From contig JANSYJ010000002.1 in assembly GCA_024742495.1 (NCBI GenBank), forward strand, positions 62,001 to 126,000: a stretch of DNA of 64,000 nt, given 5' to 3'. The DNA is from Bacteroidota bacterium (lineage in GTDB: Bacteria > Bacteroidota > Bacteroidia > Flavobacteriales > Schleiferiaceae). Both the position numbers and the translations under genes were made by a program. Each line of letters starts with the position of its first letter. Positions within the stretch are counted from its first letter, which is position 1. The notes beneath the pieces are model-generated. The model was not told the DNA's origin. It made no database searches and worked only from the letters and a program-made list of their open reading frames with translations. Below, in pieces: positions 34,861 through 45,257 of the stretch.

Positions 34861-36176
34861 AAATTGTAATTGTTGGAACAGGATACGTAGGCTTGGTAAC
34901 AGGTACTTGCCTTGCTGAGGTTGGAATTGACGCAATTTGCGTTGATGTAGACCTAAAAAAGATAGAGAATTTAAAGAATGGAATATTACCAATCTATGAG
35001 CCGGGATTGGATAAACTCGTTCATCGAAATTTCGAGAAAGGCCGGCTACAATTTTCCACGGATTTAAGTGAAGCTATTAAAGGCGCAGATGCGGCTTTTA
35101 TCGCGGTTGGAACCCCTCCAGGTGAAGATGGTAGTGCAGATTTAAAATACGTTTTAACCGTTGCTCGTCAAATTGGTGAGAACATGAACGACTATGGTGT
35201 AATTATCACCAAGTCTACAGTACCAGTAGGTACCGCCGCCAAAGTGAAGAAGGAAATTCAAGAGGCCTTGAACAAAAGAGGCGCTGATATTGAGTTCGAT
35301 GTGGCTTCAAATCCAGAATTTCTAAAAGAGGGTGCCGCTGTAAATGACTTTATGAAACCCGATCGTATTGTAGTTGGTGTTGAGTCTGAGCGCGCTAAAA
35401 ATGTATTGGAAAAACTATATCATCCATTTACCTTAAATGGTCATCCGGTAATTTTCATGGATGTACCGTCGGCGGAGATGACTAAATATGCCGCCAACGC
35501 TATGCTTGCAACAAAGATTTCATTTATGAATGATGTTGCAAACCTTTGCGAAATTATGGGTGCCGATGTGAACTTGGTTCGTCGTGGTATTGGTACTGAC
35601 CCTCGTATTGGAAATAAATTTATTTACCCAGGAATTGGTTACGGTGGTAGCTGTTTCCCTAAGGATGTAAAAGCATTGGTGCGCACTGCCCGTGAAAACG
35701 GTCATGAGATGAGAATCCTCCAGGCCGTAGAGGATGTAAATGAGGACCAGAAGTCGGTACTTTTTAATAAAGTAATGAAGCGCTTCAATGGCGATCTTAA
35801 AGGAAAGCACTTTGCTATGTGGGGATTGTCCTTTAAGCCCAATACGGATGATATGCGAGAAGCGCCATCGGTTGTTATTATTGAGAAACTTCTTGCAGAA
35901 GGAGCTACCGTTTCCGCTTATGATCCTGTAGCCATGGAAGAGGCAAAGCATGATTTAGGCGATCGTATTACCTATGCTGAAAATGAGTATGATGCAGTAA
36001 AAGGAGCCGATGCTCTTTTAGTTGTAACCGAATGGAGCGAATTCCGAGTTCCAGATTTTGAAGAAATCAAAGCGGCACTTACCAACCCATTGATTTTTGA
36101 TGGTCGTAATATTTTCGAAATTCAACGAATGGCAGATCTAGGTTTTGAATACCTCTGCATTGGTGTTAAATCCTAA
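34857..36176 (+). CDS. ugd: UDP-glucose 6-dehydrogenase
   Basis: 439 aa. NAD-dependent four-electron oxidation of UDP-glucose to UDP-glucuronate. N-terminal Rossmann motif [17 protein letters not shown], the [16 protein letters not shown] loop, the [10 protein letters not shown] motif, the [20 protein letters not shown] segment and the catalytic Cys in [14 protein letters not shown]. Full length. Its product is the substrate for the decarboxylase that follows 9 nt downstream, so the two steps make UDP-xylose. Confidence 0.95.
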   Translation: MKIVIVGTGYVGLVTGTCLAEVGIDAICVDVDLKKIENLKNGILPIYEPGLDKLVHRNFEKGRLQFSTDLSEAIKGADAAFIAVGTPPGEDGSADLKYVLTVARQIGENMNDYGVIITKSTVPVGTAAKVKKEIQEALNKRGADIEFDVASNPEFLKEGAAVNDFMKPDRIVVGVESERAKNVLEKLYHPFTLNGHPVIFMDVPSAEMTKYAANAMLATKISFMNDVANLCEIMGADVNLVRRGIGTDPRIGNKFIYPGIGYGGSCFPKDVKALVRTARENGHEMRILQAVEDVNEDQKSVLFNKVMKRFNGDLKGKHFAMWGLSFKPNTDDMREAPSVVIIEKLLAEGATVSAYDPVAMEEAKHDLGDRITYAENEYDAVKGADALLVVTEWSEFRVPDFEEIKAALTNPLIFDGRNIFEIQRMADLGFEYLCIGVKS

Positions 36177-36185
36177 TATATAGAT

Positions 36186-37178
36186 ATGAAAAGGGTACTG
36201 ATAACTGGAGCTGCAGGCTTCCTTGGTTCACATCTTTGTGATCGCTTTATTAAAGAAGGCTTTCATGTAATCGGAATGGACAATCTGATCACGGGGGACC
36301 TGAAAAATATTGAACACCTGTTTGCATTGGAAAACTTTGATTTCTATCATCACGATGTGTCCAAGTTTATACATGTACCCGGAGAGCTGGATTATATCTT
36401 GCACTTTGCCTCGCCAGCAAGCCCGATCGATTATCTGAAAATACCTATTCAAACCCTAAAGGTGGGTTCCTTAGGTATTCATAATTGTTTAGGCTTGGCG
36501 ATGTCGAAAGGTGCGCGGCTTATCATCGCTTCTACTTCTGAGGTTTATGGTGATCCCCAAGTTCATCCGCAGAAAGAAGAATACTGGGGTCACGTTAATC
36601 CCGTGGGTCCACGTGGTGTTTACGATGAGGCAAAGCGCTTTCAAGAAGCGATGACCATGGCTTATCACACCTACCATGGTTTAGAAACCAGAATAGTAAG
36701 GATTTTCAATACTTATGGCCCTCGAATGAGACTAAATGATGGTAGAGTATTACCAGCATTTATTGGTCAGGCCTTAAGAGGAGAGGATCTAACCGTTTTT
36801 GGTGACGGATCACAAACACGTTCTTTCTGCTATGTTGATGATTTGGTGGAAGGCATATATCGACTTCTAATGAGTGATCATGCGGATCCAGTGAATGTTG
36901 GAAACCCAGATGAGATTACCATTGGTGAATTCGCTGAGGAAATAATTAAACTTACCGGAACTGATCAAAAGGTGATTTATAAAGACTTGCCGAAGGATGA
37001 TCCTACCCAAAGACAACCGGATATCACTAAAGCGAGGGAGATTTTAGACTGGGAGCCAAAGGTGAGCCGTTCTGAAGGATTAAAAATTACCTACGAATAT
37101 TTTAAGTCTTTACCAGAAGAAGAGCTCTATAAAAAAGAGCATAAGGACTTTAAGGATTACGCGCGCCAAAACAAATAA
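36186..37178 (+). CDS. UDP-glucuronate decarboxylase (UDP-xylose synthase)
   Basis: 330 aa, extended SDR. The NAD site is [14 protein letters not shown], and [20 protein letters not shown] is a hallmark of UXS. Catalytic Tyr and Lys are in [29 protein letters not shown] and [13 protein letters not shown] follow. Decarboxylates UDP-glucuronate to UDP-xylose. It lies directly after ugd and before galE. Other SDR epimerases are excluded by the ASP(A/S)SP and YDEAKR pattern. Confidence 0.92.
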   Translation: MKRVLITGAAGFLGSHLCDRFIKEGFHVIGMDNLITGDLKNIEHLFALENFDFYHHDVSKFIHVPGELDYILHFASPASPIDYLKIPIQTLKVGSLGIHNCLGLAMSKGARLIIASTSEVYGDPQVHPQKEEYWGHVNPVGPRGVYDEAKRFQEAMTMAYHTYHGLETRIVRIFNTYGPRMRLNDGRVLPAFIGQALRGEDLTVFGDGSQTRSFCYVDDLVEGIYRLLMSDHADPVNVGNPDEITIGEFAEEIIKLTGTDQKVIYKDLPKDDPTQRQPDITKAREILDWEPKVSRSEGLKITYEYFKSLPEEELYKKEHKDFKDYARQNK

Positions 37179-37181
37179 TAT

Positions 37182-38204
37182 ATGGCACAGATTCTTGTAA
37201 CGGGTGGTCTTGGATTTATAGGGTCCCACACTGTTGTTGAATTAATTGCTGCAGGTCATGAGCCTATTATAGTGGACAACCTCAGTAATTCTACAATCTC
37301 AGTGTTAGACGGAATTGCTGCTATAAGTGGTAAGCGTCCTGCTTTTGAACAGGTTGACTTAAAGGAGAAATCCCAGGTACAAGACCTTTTTAAGAAGTAT
37401 TCCTCTATTAAGGGCATCATCCATTTTGCCGCCTTCAAGGCAGTTGGTGAATCGGTTGGTAAACCCTTGGAATATTACGAAAACAACTTAGGCTCTCTAG
37501 TCTACATCCTTCAAGAGATGCGAGATCACCACTTGGATAACTTGATCTTCAGCAGTAGTTGTACAGTTTATGGGGAAGCGGATGAACTACCAATCACTGA
37601 ATCTAGCCCTGTTAAAGTTGCAATATCGCCTTATGGGAATACAAAACAGGTGGGAGAAGAGCTCATTCAAGCCGCAAGTGAAGCACATGATTTTAACGTT
37701 ATTTCACTTCGATACTTTAATCCAATTGGAGCTCATCCCAGTGCACAAATTGGTGAATCGCCACTAGGAGTACCCTTAAATTTGGTGCCTTTTGTAACCC
37801 AAACCGCAGCAGGTGTAAGAGAGCAACTTTCTGTATTTGGTGATGATTATGAAACTCGTGACGGCACCAATGAGCGAGATTATATCCACGTTGTTGATGT
37901 AGCAAAGGCGCATGTTGTCGCTCTTGGTCGCTTATTGAATCGCAAGAATGAAGATGCTTATGAAGTTTATAACCTTGGAACCGGCAAAGGCTCTACGGTT
38001 TTAGAAGTTATTCAATCATTTGAAAGAGTATCCGCTTCTAAGCTAAACTATAAAATCGTTGAGCGTCGGCGAGGTGATGTTACTGCGGCTTATGCCGACA
38101 CTACCAAGGCTAATGAGGTTTTAGGCTGGTTTGCGGAAAAATCATTAGATGATGCCATAGCAGATGCTTGGCGCTGGGAGAAAAAAATTCGAAATATTGA
38201 CTAG
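37182..38204 (+). CDS. galE: UDP-glucose 4-epimerase
   Basis: 340 aa. NAD-binding GGLGFIGSHTVVEL, HFAAFKAVGESVGKPLEYYENN, SSSCTVYGE, catalytic Tyr and Lys in SPYGNTKQVGEE, and RYFNPIGAHPS with a C-terminal RDYIHVVDVAKAH. Interconverts UDP-glucose and UDP-galactose (or the N-acetyl forms). 3 nt from the preceding and 2 nt from the following gene, so part of the operon. Confidence 0.94.
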   Translation: MAQILVTGGLGFIGSHTVVELIAAGHEPIIVDNLSNSTISVLDGIAAISGKRPAFEQVDLKEKSQVQDLFKKYSSIKGIIHFAAFKAVGESVGKPLEYYENNLGSLVYILQEMRDHHLDNLIFSSSCTVYGEADELPITESSPVKVAISPYGNTKQVGEELIQAASEAHDFNVISLRYFNPIGAHPSAQIGESPLGVPLNLVPFVTQTAAGVREQLSVFGDDYETRDGTNERDYIHVVDVAKAHVVALGRLLNRKNEDAYEVYNLGTGKGSTVLEVIQSFERVSASKLNYKIVERRRGDVTAAYADTTKANEVLGWFAEKSLDDAIADAWRWEKKIRNID

Positions 38205-38206
38205 CT

Positions 38207-39262
38207 ATGGCTAAGAAAATTTTAATCACCGGCGGTGCTGGTTTTATTGGTTCTCATGTAGTTCGTTTATTCGTAAATAAATATGAAGACTACGAAATTT
38301 ACAACCTTGATGCACTTACCTATGCTGGTAATCTAGAGAACCTAAAGGATATTGAGGATAAATCTAATTACCACTTTATCCGCATGGATATTGTTGATGA
38401 AGCGGCTATAAACGACTTATTCGCAGAGCATAAATTTGAAGGCGTCTTACATTTAGCGGCCGAAAGCCATGTAGACCGTAGTATTACCGACCCACTTTCA
38501 TTTGTGCGCACTAATGTAATTGGAACGGTTAACCTTCTAAATGCCTTCCGCGATACCTGGAAAGGGAATTTTGAAGGCAAACGCTTTTACCACATTAGCA
38601 CCGATGAGGTTTATGGGACGCTTGGCGCTGAAGGGCTTTTTGAAGAAACCACTGCCTATGATCCAAACTCTCCTTATTCGGCATCAAAGGCTAGCTCCGA
38701 CCACTTTGTAAGAGCCTACGGCGAAACTTATGGAATGCCCTATGTGATTACCAATTGCTCAAATAACTACGGTTCTTTTCAGTTTCCTGAGAAGCTAATT
38801 CCATTATTTATCCATAATGTGCGTAATAACAAAGCTTTACCAGTTTATGGTGATGGCAAATACACCCGTGATTGGCTTTATGTAGTGGATCATGCCATTG
38901 CGATTGATCTGGTTTATCACGATGGAAAGAACAAGGAGACCTACAATATTGGAGGCTTCAATGAATGGCAAAATATTGAGTTGATCAAAATTCTGTGCAC
39001 GCAGATGGATGAAAAACTCGGTCGCGTACCGGGTACTTCCGAAAAACTCATCACCTATGTAACCGATCGACCAGGTCACGATCGTAGATATGCGATTGAT
39101 GCCACCAAGATTAATAGAGAATTAGGTTGGAAGCCAAGCGTAACTTTTGAAGAAGGTCTGGCCAAAACAATTGATTGGTATCTAGCTAATGAAGAGTGGT
39201 TGAACAATGTAACCTCAGGCGATTACCAGAAATATTACAACAATATGTACAGCGATCGTTAA
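38207..39262 (+). CDS. rfbB: dTDP-glucose 4,6-dehydratase
   Basis: 351 aa. GGAGFIGSHVVRLF, NLDALTYAGNLENL, HLAAESHVDRSI, YHISTDEVYGTLG (catalytic Thr-Asp-Glu), YSASKASSDH (Tyr-Lys) and the NNYGSFQFPEKLIPLFIHN signature. Makes dTDP-4-keto-6-deoxyglucose. The usual partners rfbA, rfbC and rfbD are not in the window, so they must be elsewhere, or the product is diverted, for instance to the DegT aminotransferase. The stop lies 6 nt from the convergent transporter with no terminator between. Confidence 0.95.
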   Translation: MAKKILITGGAGFIGSHVVRLFVNKYEDYEIYNLDALTYAGNLENLKDIEDKSNYHFIRMDIVDEAAINDLFAEHKFEGVLHLAAESHVDRSITDPLSFVRTNVIGTVNLLNAFRDTWKGNFEGKRFYHISTDEVYGTLGAEGLFEETTAYDPNSPYSASKASSDHFVRAYGETYGMPYVITNCSNNYGSFQFPEKLIPLFIHNVRNNKALPVYGDGKYTRDWLYVVDHAIAIDLVYHDGKNKETYNIGGFNEWQNIELIKILCTQMDEKLGRVPGTSEKLITYVTDRPGHDRRYAIDATKINRELGWKPSVTFEEGLAKTIDWYLANEEWLNNVTSGDYQKYYNNMYSDR

Positions 39263-39268
39263 ATCGAT

Positions 39269-41467
39269 TTAGCTAAGTACTTCACCAAACTCAACCTCCT
39301 GAGACGCCAAAACAAATAAGGTGCTCGGGAGGTTTTTCGTTTTATCCGTAAGATTCTTATAGTACTTCTGATAATCAATATTCTCATTGGGAATGGCCAT
39401 TCCCAGCATTATCAAATCGGCTCCTTTGGAGTTGGCTTCCAGTACTTCGTAGAAATCGGCATCGGGTTCAAAAATTACCTTCTCATTATGATCCACCCGC
39501 ATTTCCTTCAATAAGCCAGATAAATTTTCACTTGCTCCAATGCTAGCGGGCTCACTGCGTGACAACATTTTAACATTAACCTCGGAGCCTTTCCAATTAA
39601 TACTCCTTTGCAGTAGATGGGCGAGTACAATCATTAAGCCGCCATTGGCTTTTAAACCTCCCCACCAGATATCGATGCGTAGATCCTTTTTAACTTTAAA
39701 GTCCTCGGCATTTCGAGCGATCAAAATATTCTTCCTTAAGGCATAGCAGTGATCAATCAAACGGCAGTAATCGGGCAAATTATCTGCGTTTTCCGAAGCA
39801 CCCATCAAAATAGTATTAGGCGTTATCTGGCCCAAGCCATAAGTGCTAATCATACTCTTAGTGCCTTCTAATACCTTAGATGCATAATAAACACGAACTA
39901 AACTATTAACTCCTTTCTGCAGTAAATAATCCTTAATGTTCGCTTCCATTTTTAGCTGACGCTCAATGGGAATGTCGGTTTTACTAATCGCAGTGGCAAC
40001 GGTCATTAAGCTGCGATTCTGACTTAAATCATGCCCTAGCTGTATAAGATGCCAGCGTTTGGTTGGAGCGCCAGAAAGTACCAGAATATGTGGCCTCCAA
40101 TTCTTTGGATCCGCCGTTCTTCTAATCCGCAATAAGGCGCTTCTGCTGATAGCCATCCATAGGCCTTGGCGAACGTCTCCCCAAGTAGTTTTAAGCTCTC
40201 GCCTTTGGAGCCATAAAAAAAGTAGCACCATGAAAACTATAGCGATGGCTGTAGCTCCGGCATTAATTAGCAGCATAACAGCAATACAAGCAATGGCCCC
40301 CAAAAAGGAGAAAAACCAATGCACTTTAAAAGTGGGGCGAAAGGATGGACTGCCCAAAACTTTTTCCAGTGTAGCGGATATGTTAAGGACGCCATAGGTG
40401 GTTAGGAAAAACATTGAAAGTACCGGCGCAACCAGATTGAGATTACCAAAGTAAACGGCAATCAAGGCCAAGGCAATGGTGAATATGGTTCCGGCCCTTG
40501 GATTATCATCTTCTCCCTTTCCTTTTCCCAGCCAGCGCAGGGAGGAAGGTAAAACACGATCACGAGCCAAGGCTTGCAAAACACGCGGAGCCCCTAGGAT
40601 ACTGCCAATAGCGCTGCTTAATGTAGCACCCCAAACCCCGAGTAATATAGCATTACCCCAAAAGGAAATTTTGCGCATCACTAAAGGATCGCTAATTAAA
40701 CTTTCGGCGCTGGCCCGATTTGCCAACAAGATGGGTAGCGTCATGTAAATTAGATAGCCCACGCCGATAGCCAAAAAGGTGCCTCTGGGAATGGCTCGCT
40801 TGGCGTTTTTTAAATCGCCAGACATATTAACGCCTGCCATGATACCAGTTACCGCAGGAAAGAAAACCGCAAAAACGGTCCAAAACCCCGCTTGGCCTTC
40901 GCCTGACCATATACCCACATTTGCCTCCTCAACTGCTTTTCCGAATATGAGGGAGAGTAAAGACAATGCAATGGCCACCATAATGAAGAACTGGCTGCGG
41001 ATGGCAATCTTGGCTGAAAAAAGAGCCAGTCCTCCTACAAGCACGGTGGTAATCATTCCCGCCCAGCGCTGATCGATTTGTGGGAATACCTGATGCAAGC
41101 TTTCGGCAAAACCAATAGTGTATAAAGCAATAGACAAAGCTTGGGCTAAGAATAAAGGGATGCCAATTGCCCCGCCAGTTTCAATGCCTAGCGAGCGACT
41201 AATCATGTAATAGGCCCCGCCCGTTCTTACATGTTGATCGGTGGCAATTGAAGCAATGGATAAAGCAGTTAAAAAGGTAATACTGGTTGAAAGGGTAACG
41301 ATTACCAAGGTGCCAACTAAACCAACTTGGCCGAGTACCCAACCAAATCGCAGGTACATGATAACGCCTAAAATCGTTAAAATACTGGGTGTAAATACCC
41401 CTGCAAAAGTTCCGAAGCCTCCAGAATTTTGACTAGCTACCTTTCCCGAACTTTTGGCCTGATTCAT
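39269..41467 (-). CDS. SLC12-like cation-chloride cotransporter / APC-superfamily permease
   Basis: 732 aa with about 12 TM segments in the first 440 residues and a soluble C-terminal part of about 290. TM1 has the motif GVFTPSILTILGVIMYLRFGWVLG, which closely resembles Na-K-Cl and K-Cl cotransporters rather than ordinary amino-acid permeases; FFPAVTGIMAGVNMSGDLKNAKRAIPRGT is likewise CCC-like. The C-terminal domain contains HILVLSGAPTKRWHLIQLGHDLS, as in SLC12 proteins. Ion specificity is unknown. Lies convergent to rfbB and 24 nt before the M16 peptidase in the transcription direction, which may share a transcript. Confidence 0.83.
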   Translation of the reverse strand: MNQAKSSGKVASQNSGGFGTFAGVFTPSILTILGVIMYLRFGWVLGQVGLVGTLVIVTLSTSITFLTALSIASIATDQHVRTGGAYYMISRSLGIETGGAIGIPLFLAQALSIALYTIGFAESLHQVFPQIDQRWAGMITTVLVGGLALFSAKIAIRSQFFIMVAIALSLLSLIFGKAVEEANVGIWSGEGQAGFWTVFAVFFPAVTGIMAGVNMSGDLKNAKRAIPRGTFLAIGVGYLIYMTLPILLANRASAESLISDPLVMRKISFWGNAILLGVWGATLSSAIGSILGAPRVLQALARDRVLPSSLRWLGKGKGEDDNPRAGTIFTIALALIAVYFGNLNLVAPVLSMFFLTTYGVLNISATLEKVLGSPSFRPTFKVHWFFSFLGAIACIAVMLLINAGATAIAIVFMVLLFLWLQRRELKTTWGDVRQGLWMAISRSALLRIRRTADPKNWRPHILVLSGAPTKRWHLIQLGHDLSQNRSLMTVATAISKTDIPIERQLKMEANIKDYLLQKGVNSLVRVYYASKVLEGTKSMISTYGLGQITPNTILMGASENADNLPDYCRLIDHCYALRKNILIARNAEDFKVKKDLRIDIWWGGLKANGGLMIVLAHLLQRSINWKGSEVNVKMLSRSEPASIGASENLSGLLKEMRVDHNEKVIFEPDADFYEVLEANSKGADLIMLGMAIPNENIDYQKYYKNLTDKTKNLPSTLFVLASQEVEFGEVLS

Positions 41468-41491
41468 ATTTCAAAGAAACTGAAAAATAGG

Positions 41492-42727
41492 CTAAGGCTG
41501 ATTATTCCGATAGATGAGACTGCTAAAGTTTTCTAGACGAAAAACTTCGTTGGCAACCTCCATGAGCACTTCGGCATCTATGTTTTCAACATCCTTCACG
41601 ATTTCGTCAAAGCTTTCAATTTCATTGTGAAACAGTAGCGACTTACCGAAAGAGAGCATCAAAGCGCCATTATTCTCCTGGGCCATTGCAAATTGACCAA
41701 GAATTTGCTTCTTCGCTTTGGAAAGCTGCAATACCCCTAATTTTTGTTCTCTCAATTTTTTTAATTCCTTTTCCACCAGCTGTATTGAGCGATCTGCCGT
41801 GCCGGGATCTGTACCGAGGTAAATACCAAAAAGACCAGTATCGAGATAAGGGTGGTAAAAGGATTCTAAATGATAGGTGAATCCATAGCGTTCCCTAATG
41901 TTTAGGTTTAGCCTTGAGTTCATGCCGGGACCACCCAAAAGATTGTTTACCAATGCCAATGGCCGCATTAAGTCATGGCGCGCTTCATAGGCCCTCGTAC
42001 CCAAAACCACATGGGTTTGATAACCGCTTCTTGATTGCTCTTCTTTAAGGGGCTTAAAACTAGGGGGGGCTATTAAAGTTCTTTCATTGCCGGGCTCCAA
42101 AGCCTCATTTCCTAGCTCACGTTCTAGCAGACGATGTAATTTTTCCTTACTTATGTTTCCCACTGAACTGAAAACCATTCGTTCGGGGCTGTAATTTCGT
42201 GCAAGAAAGTTCTTAATTTGATCTACACGCATGTTCTTAACACTCTCTATAGTGCCAAGAATATTGCGACCTAAGCCATGGTCGGGGAAAATGAGTTCTT
42301 CGAAATCATCGAAAATGCTTTCGGATGGATTGTCTTTGTAAGAATGGATTTCATCAATAATGACCTCTTTTTCCTTTTCGCATTCTTTAAGGGGGAAAGT
42401 ACTGCGAAAAGCAATGTCGCAGATTAATTCCACTGCTCTCGAATAATCGGCGCTCAGGAAACTACTGTGAATAACAGTTTCCTCTTTACTGGTAAAGGCA
42501 TTGAGCTCGCCTCCCACATCTTCCATCCTGCTTAAAATGTGATAGGCCTTTCGCTTTTGGGTACCTTTAAACAAGCAATGCTCTATAAAATGGGCCAAAC
42601 CCTGCTCGTCTTCCCGCTCATCTCTTGATCCTGCAGCAACAAGAAATCCAAAATGCGCTACCGGTCGATTTATTCTCCGGTGCACCACACGAATACCATT
42701 ACTTAGGGTGAAAATTTGCAGGTCCAT
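41492..42727 (-). CDS. M16 family zinc metallopeptidase (pitrilysin-like)
   Basis: 411 aa. Inverted zinc motif HFIEH at residues 46-50 (H46, E49, H50), then a distal Glu in the KECEKEKEVIIDEIHSY segment. The second inactive-type M16 half extends through the C-terminus, including GGPGMNSRLNLNIRERYGFTY. Likely processing peptidase; N-terminal signal peptide is absent, so cytosolic or peripheral. Upstream, on the minus strand, is the LytTR regulator 33 nt away. Confidence 0.92.
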   Translation of the reverse strand: MDLQIFTLSNGIRVVHRRINRPVAHFGFLVAAGSRDEREDEQGLAHFIEHCLFKGTQKRKAYHILSRMEDVGGELNAFTSKEETVIHSSFLSADYSRAVELICDIAFRSTFPLKECEKEKEVIIDEIHSYKDNPSESIFDDFEELIFPDHGLGRNILGTIESVKNMRVDQIKNFLARNYSPERMVFSSVGNISKEKLHRLLERELGNEALEPGNERTLIAPPSFKPLKEEQSRSGYQTHVVLGTRAYEARHDLMRPLALVNNLLGGPGMNSRLNLNIRERYGFTYHLESFYHPYLDTGLFGIYLGTDPGTADRSIQLVEKELKKLREQKLGVLQLSKAKKQILGQFAMAQENNGALMLSFGKSLLFHNEIESFDEIVKDVENIDAEVLMEVANEVFRLENFSSLIYRNNQP

Positions 42728-42760
42728 AATTTCTAAAAAGCCTGCAAAGCTACCGAAAAG

Positions 42761-43534
42761 CTAGCGGTCGAGCCAAGCTTTAAAAGCGGCAGTTTTATCT
42801 CTGCTAACTAAGATGTCATCATCATCGCAGCCATTGATTTTCAGCTTTATGCGACTGCCGGAATAACTGCGCATATCCGCAATCGACTCCAATCGAATAA
42901 GATACTTTCTATTTATCCTAAAGAAATCCTCAGATATAAGCATTTCCTCCACTTGATCAAGACTGTGATCAATCGGGTAGGATTTGTGCTCTTGATCGAG
43001 AAGATAGGTGGCCTTATCGGCCGAAAAAAAGCATGCCACCTCCTGTACGGGCTTGCTCAATATTCGATCGCCAATTTTTATCAGGAATCGTTTCTTCTTG
43101 GATGCATCTGGCTTAAGCCCCTGCAAGCTTTTTAGGAGTGAACTCATGGATGGCAGCTCCTGCTGAGGGGCATTATAAAAAGACTTGTACTTCATCAAAG
43201 CGCGGTCTAAATCATCGGGCTCCACAGGCTTAAGCAAATAGTCGATACTATTTAGTTTAAAGGCTTCTAATGCATATTGATCATAGGCCGTGCAAAAGAT
43301 GATAGGTGTATCCAGCTGCAGCTGATTAAATATTTCGAAGCTGGGACCATCTGAAAGATGAATGTCCATAAAAATAAGATCGTAAGCTTCACTATTTTTA
43401 AGGTGGTTTACGCTGTCGGCGATTCCAGTGCAAGGCCCATTAATGCTGCCTTCGAAATGGGAGCTTCGCTTTAAAAGTCGCTCCAATTGTCGGGCGGCAG
43501 GAATTTCATCTTCTATAATTAATATGTTCATCAT
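42761..43534 (-). CDS. LytTR-family response regulator
   Basis: 257 aa. Receiver with phosphoacceptor D57 in LIFMDIHLSDG, and conserved Lys in DYLLKPVEPDD. C-terminal LytTR DNA-binding domain with FFSADKATYLL, FFRINRKYLIRLESI and SGSRIKLKI. Its start overlaps the stop of the sensor kinase by 4 nt, so they are a cognate pair. Position next to a TPR-like protein and TonB receptor suggests control of those genes, but this is inference. Confidence 0.94.
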   Translation of the reverse strand: MMNILIIEDEIPAARQLERLLKRSSHFEGSINGPCTGIADSVNHLKNSEAYDLIFMDIHLSDGPSFEIFNQLQLDTPIIFCTAYDQYALEAFKLNSIDYLLKPVEPDDLDRALMKYKSFYNAPQQELPSMSSLLKSLQGLKPDASKKKRFLIKIGDRILSKPVQEVACFFSADKATYLLDQEHKSYPIDHSLDQVEEMLISEDFFRINRKYLIRLESIADMRSYSGSRIKLKINGCDDDDILVSRDKTAAFKAWLDR

Positions 43535-44577
43535 GCAGGTATTAAGGGAATCTTAACCTTAAAGGTGTGATCAGTCTCTGTAATAATTGGGGCATCGGCA
43601 TTTAAAAATTCATAGCGCCGCCGCAGATTTGAAAGACCTATACCTAAATGGTCGGATTGCTCGCTTCTTTTTTGCAGACTGTTTTGGATGAGCAGGCTTT
43701 TCCCCTCCTGCACGATACTTAATTTTAGAGGTTCCTTGGTGCTACAACGATTGTGTTTTAAGGCGTTTTCCACTAAAAGCTGCAAGGCTAAAGGTGGTAC
43801 TTTAAATCCTTTAGTATCCTTAAGTTCCTGGGAGTAGAGGAGGGCTTCCGCGCCAAAACGTTCTTGCTGAAGTTCTATATAATCATTGGTGAATTTTAAT
43901 TCTCGATCGAGGCCTACTAAATCTTCATTTTGTACCTCAAGCACGTAGCGATAAAATCGACTTAAATTTCGGATATAATCTGCGGATTGGTCAGCATCCT
44001 CATATACCAAGTTCGTTAGCACATTTAGGGCATTAAAAAGGAAATGAGGATTTAATTGATCTCGCAGCATCCGCACTTCACTGCGGTATTTTTCGGTTTG
44101 AAGCTTTTCGGCTCTAATGGCTTCGGCTTTAGCTCTTTTAAGGAAGCCACTACTAATGAAAAAGGCCGTAATTCCATAGCCAATGAACAGCGGGATTAAA
44201 GCATTCTCTGCCAAAGTGGCCCAGGGGAAGTTGCTGTAATCGATCAAACCAAAAATGGTGAAGAACAGCACATTCATTATAAAGGAAGCACTGAAACCTA
44301 AAATGCTTACTCCAATGATCTCAAAGAATAACCTTTTGCCCGCATGTTCGAGCCAGGGGTAATGTCGGTTGAGTATTTGCTCATTAAATCCTACGGCCAA
44401 ACTAATGCCACAAGACATCATGAAGCCATAAAGCATATCATCCCAAGTAGTTTTTAATCCTTCAATAGAGGTATATCCTTCAATTTTGTAAAAGGCAGGA
44501 ACCGAAATACCTATAATAGCATTTATAAGAAGCCATTTTAAAATGTCTTGACGTCGGCTTGGGCTGATAGTACTCAT
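43531..44577 (-). CDS. LytS-like sensor histidine kinase
   Basis: 348 aa. Four TM helices in the first 145 residues, then a coiled linker and the His_kinase domain with the phosphoacceptor H178 in LRDQLNPHFLFNALN. The C-terminal HATPase has LLVENALKHN and HLGIGLSNLRRRY. No extracytoplasmic sensor domain is apparent, so it probably senses through the membrane. Partner of the LytTR regulator downstream (4-nt overlap) and 10 nt below the TPR-like gene. Confidence 0.93.
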   Translation of the reverse strand: MSTISPSRRQDILKWLLINAIIGISVPAFYKIEGYTSIEGLKTTWDDMLYGFMMSCGISLAVGFNEQILNRHYPWLEHAGKRLFFEIIGVSILGFSASFIMNVLFFTIFGLIDYSNFPWATLAENALIPLFIGYGITAFFISSGFLKRAKAEAIRAEKLQTEKYRSEVRMLRDQLNPHFLFNALNVLTNLVYEDADQSADYIRNLSRFYRYVLEVQNEDLVGLDRELKFTNDYIELQQERFGAEALLYSQELKDTKGFKVPPLALQLLVENALKHNRCSTKEPLKLSIVQEGKSLLIQNSLQKRSEQSDHLGIGLSNLRRRYEFLNADAPIITETDHTFKVKIPLIPA

Positions 44578-44586
44578 GGGCTGAAA

Positions 44587-45240
44587 TTACTTATTTCCTT
44601 GGCAACGATTGGTCATTGCTTGGGCTTGGTTTTCACCCCAGCTTGGTTCGATGCTTTTAATTTCGCCTTGGGCCTGATAGAGCTCTAAAGCTTTAGCCAT
44701 ATAGGAACAAGCTTCTTCCGTAGAGGATCCAAAAAACTGAGCGCTGCCATATTTCCATCGACCGAACATTAAATTGGCACGTGGATTCTCGGGGTCCATA
44801 GCCAAGGCTTTCGCGAAAAGTCCGCTAACCTTAGGGCTTAAGGTCATTCCTCTGAGACCGGGATTCACCGAAACTTTAGCCATAAAAACATAGCCACGAA
44901 GAAGAACAATCTCAGATGTTTCTCCAATTATCTCTTCGGCTTGATCGACATAAGACTCTGCTTTATCTAAATAATCATCGCGCTTTTCATTCTCTATGCC
45001 ATCAACAAAACTCATATAGATGTGAGTAAGTGCTGCGTAGTAGGGGGGAAGCCATTCTTCGCTTTCGGCCGCTGCAATGCGATCCAAGCGGTTTGCGATT
45101 TCCTGATAGTCTTTTAAGCTTTCTACACTGTCGTAGAGGGCTAAGGTTTCACTCATATAAGACTGGTACTGTGCCTTTGATTGTCCATGGAGTCCGAAAC
45201 TAATGAAGATAAAACCGAAGATTGCCATTACATTTTTCAT
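44587..45240 (-). CDS. secreted TPR-like protein
   Basis: 217 aa. Signal peptide MKNVMAIFGFIFISFGLHGQ, so periplasmic. Helical throughout, with a TPR-like pair near the C-terminus (LFAKALAMDPENPRANLMFGRWKYG and YMAKALELYQAQGE). No enzymatic motif. It lies 17 nt below the TonB-dependent receptor and 10 nt above the LytS-like kinase, an arrangement often seen in Bacteroidota, and may be a periplasmic partner of the receptor or kinase. Confidence 0.8.
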   Translation of the reverse strand: MKNVMAIFGFIFISFGLHGQSKAQYQSYMSETLALYDSVESLKDYQEIANRLDRIAAAESEEWLPPYYAALTHIYMSFVDGIENEKRDDYLDKAESYVDQAEEIIGETSEIVLLRGYVFMAKVSVNPGLRGMTLSPKVSGLFAKALAMDPENPRANLMFGRWKYGSAQFFGSSTEEACSYMAKALELYQAQGEIKSIEPSWGENQAQAMTNRCQGNK

Positions 45241-45257
45241 AATAATTGATTTTAATT

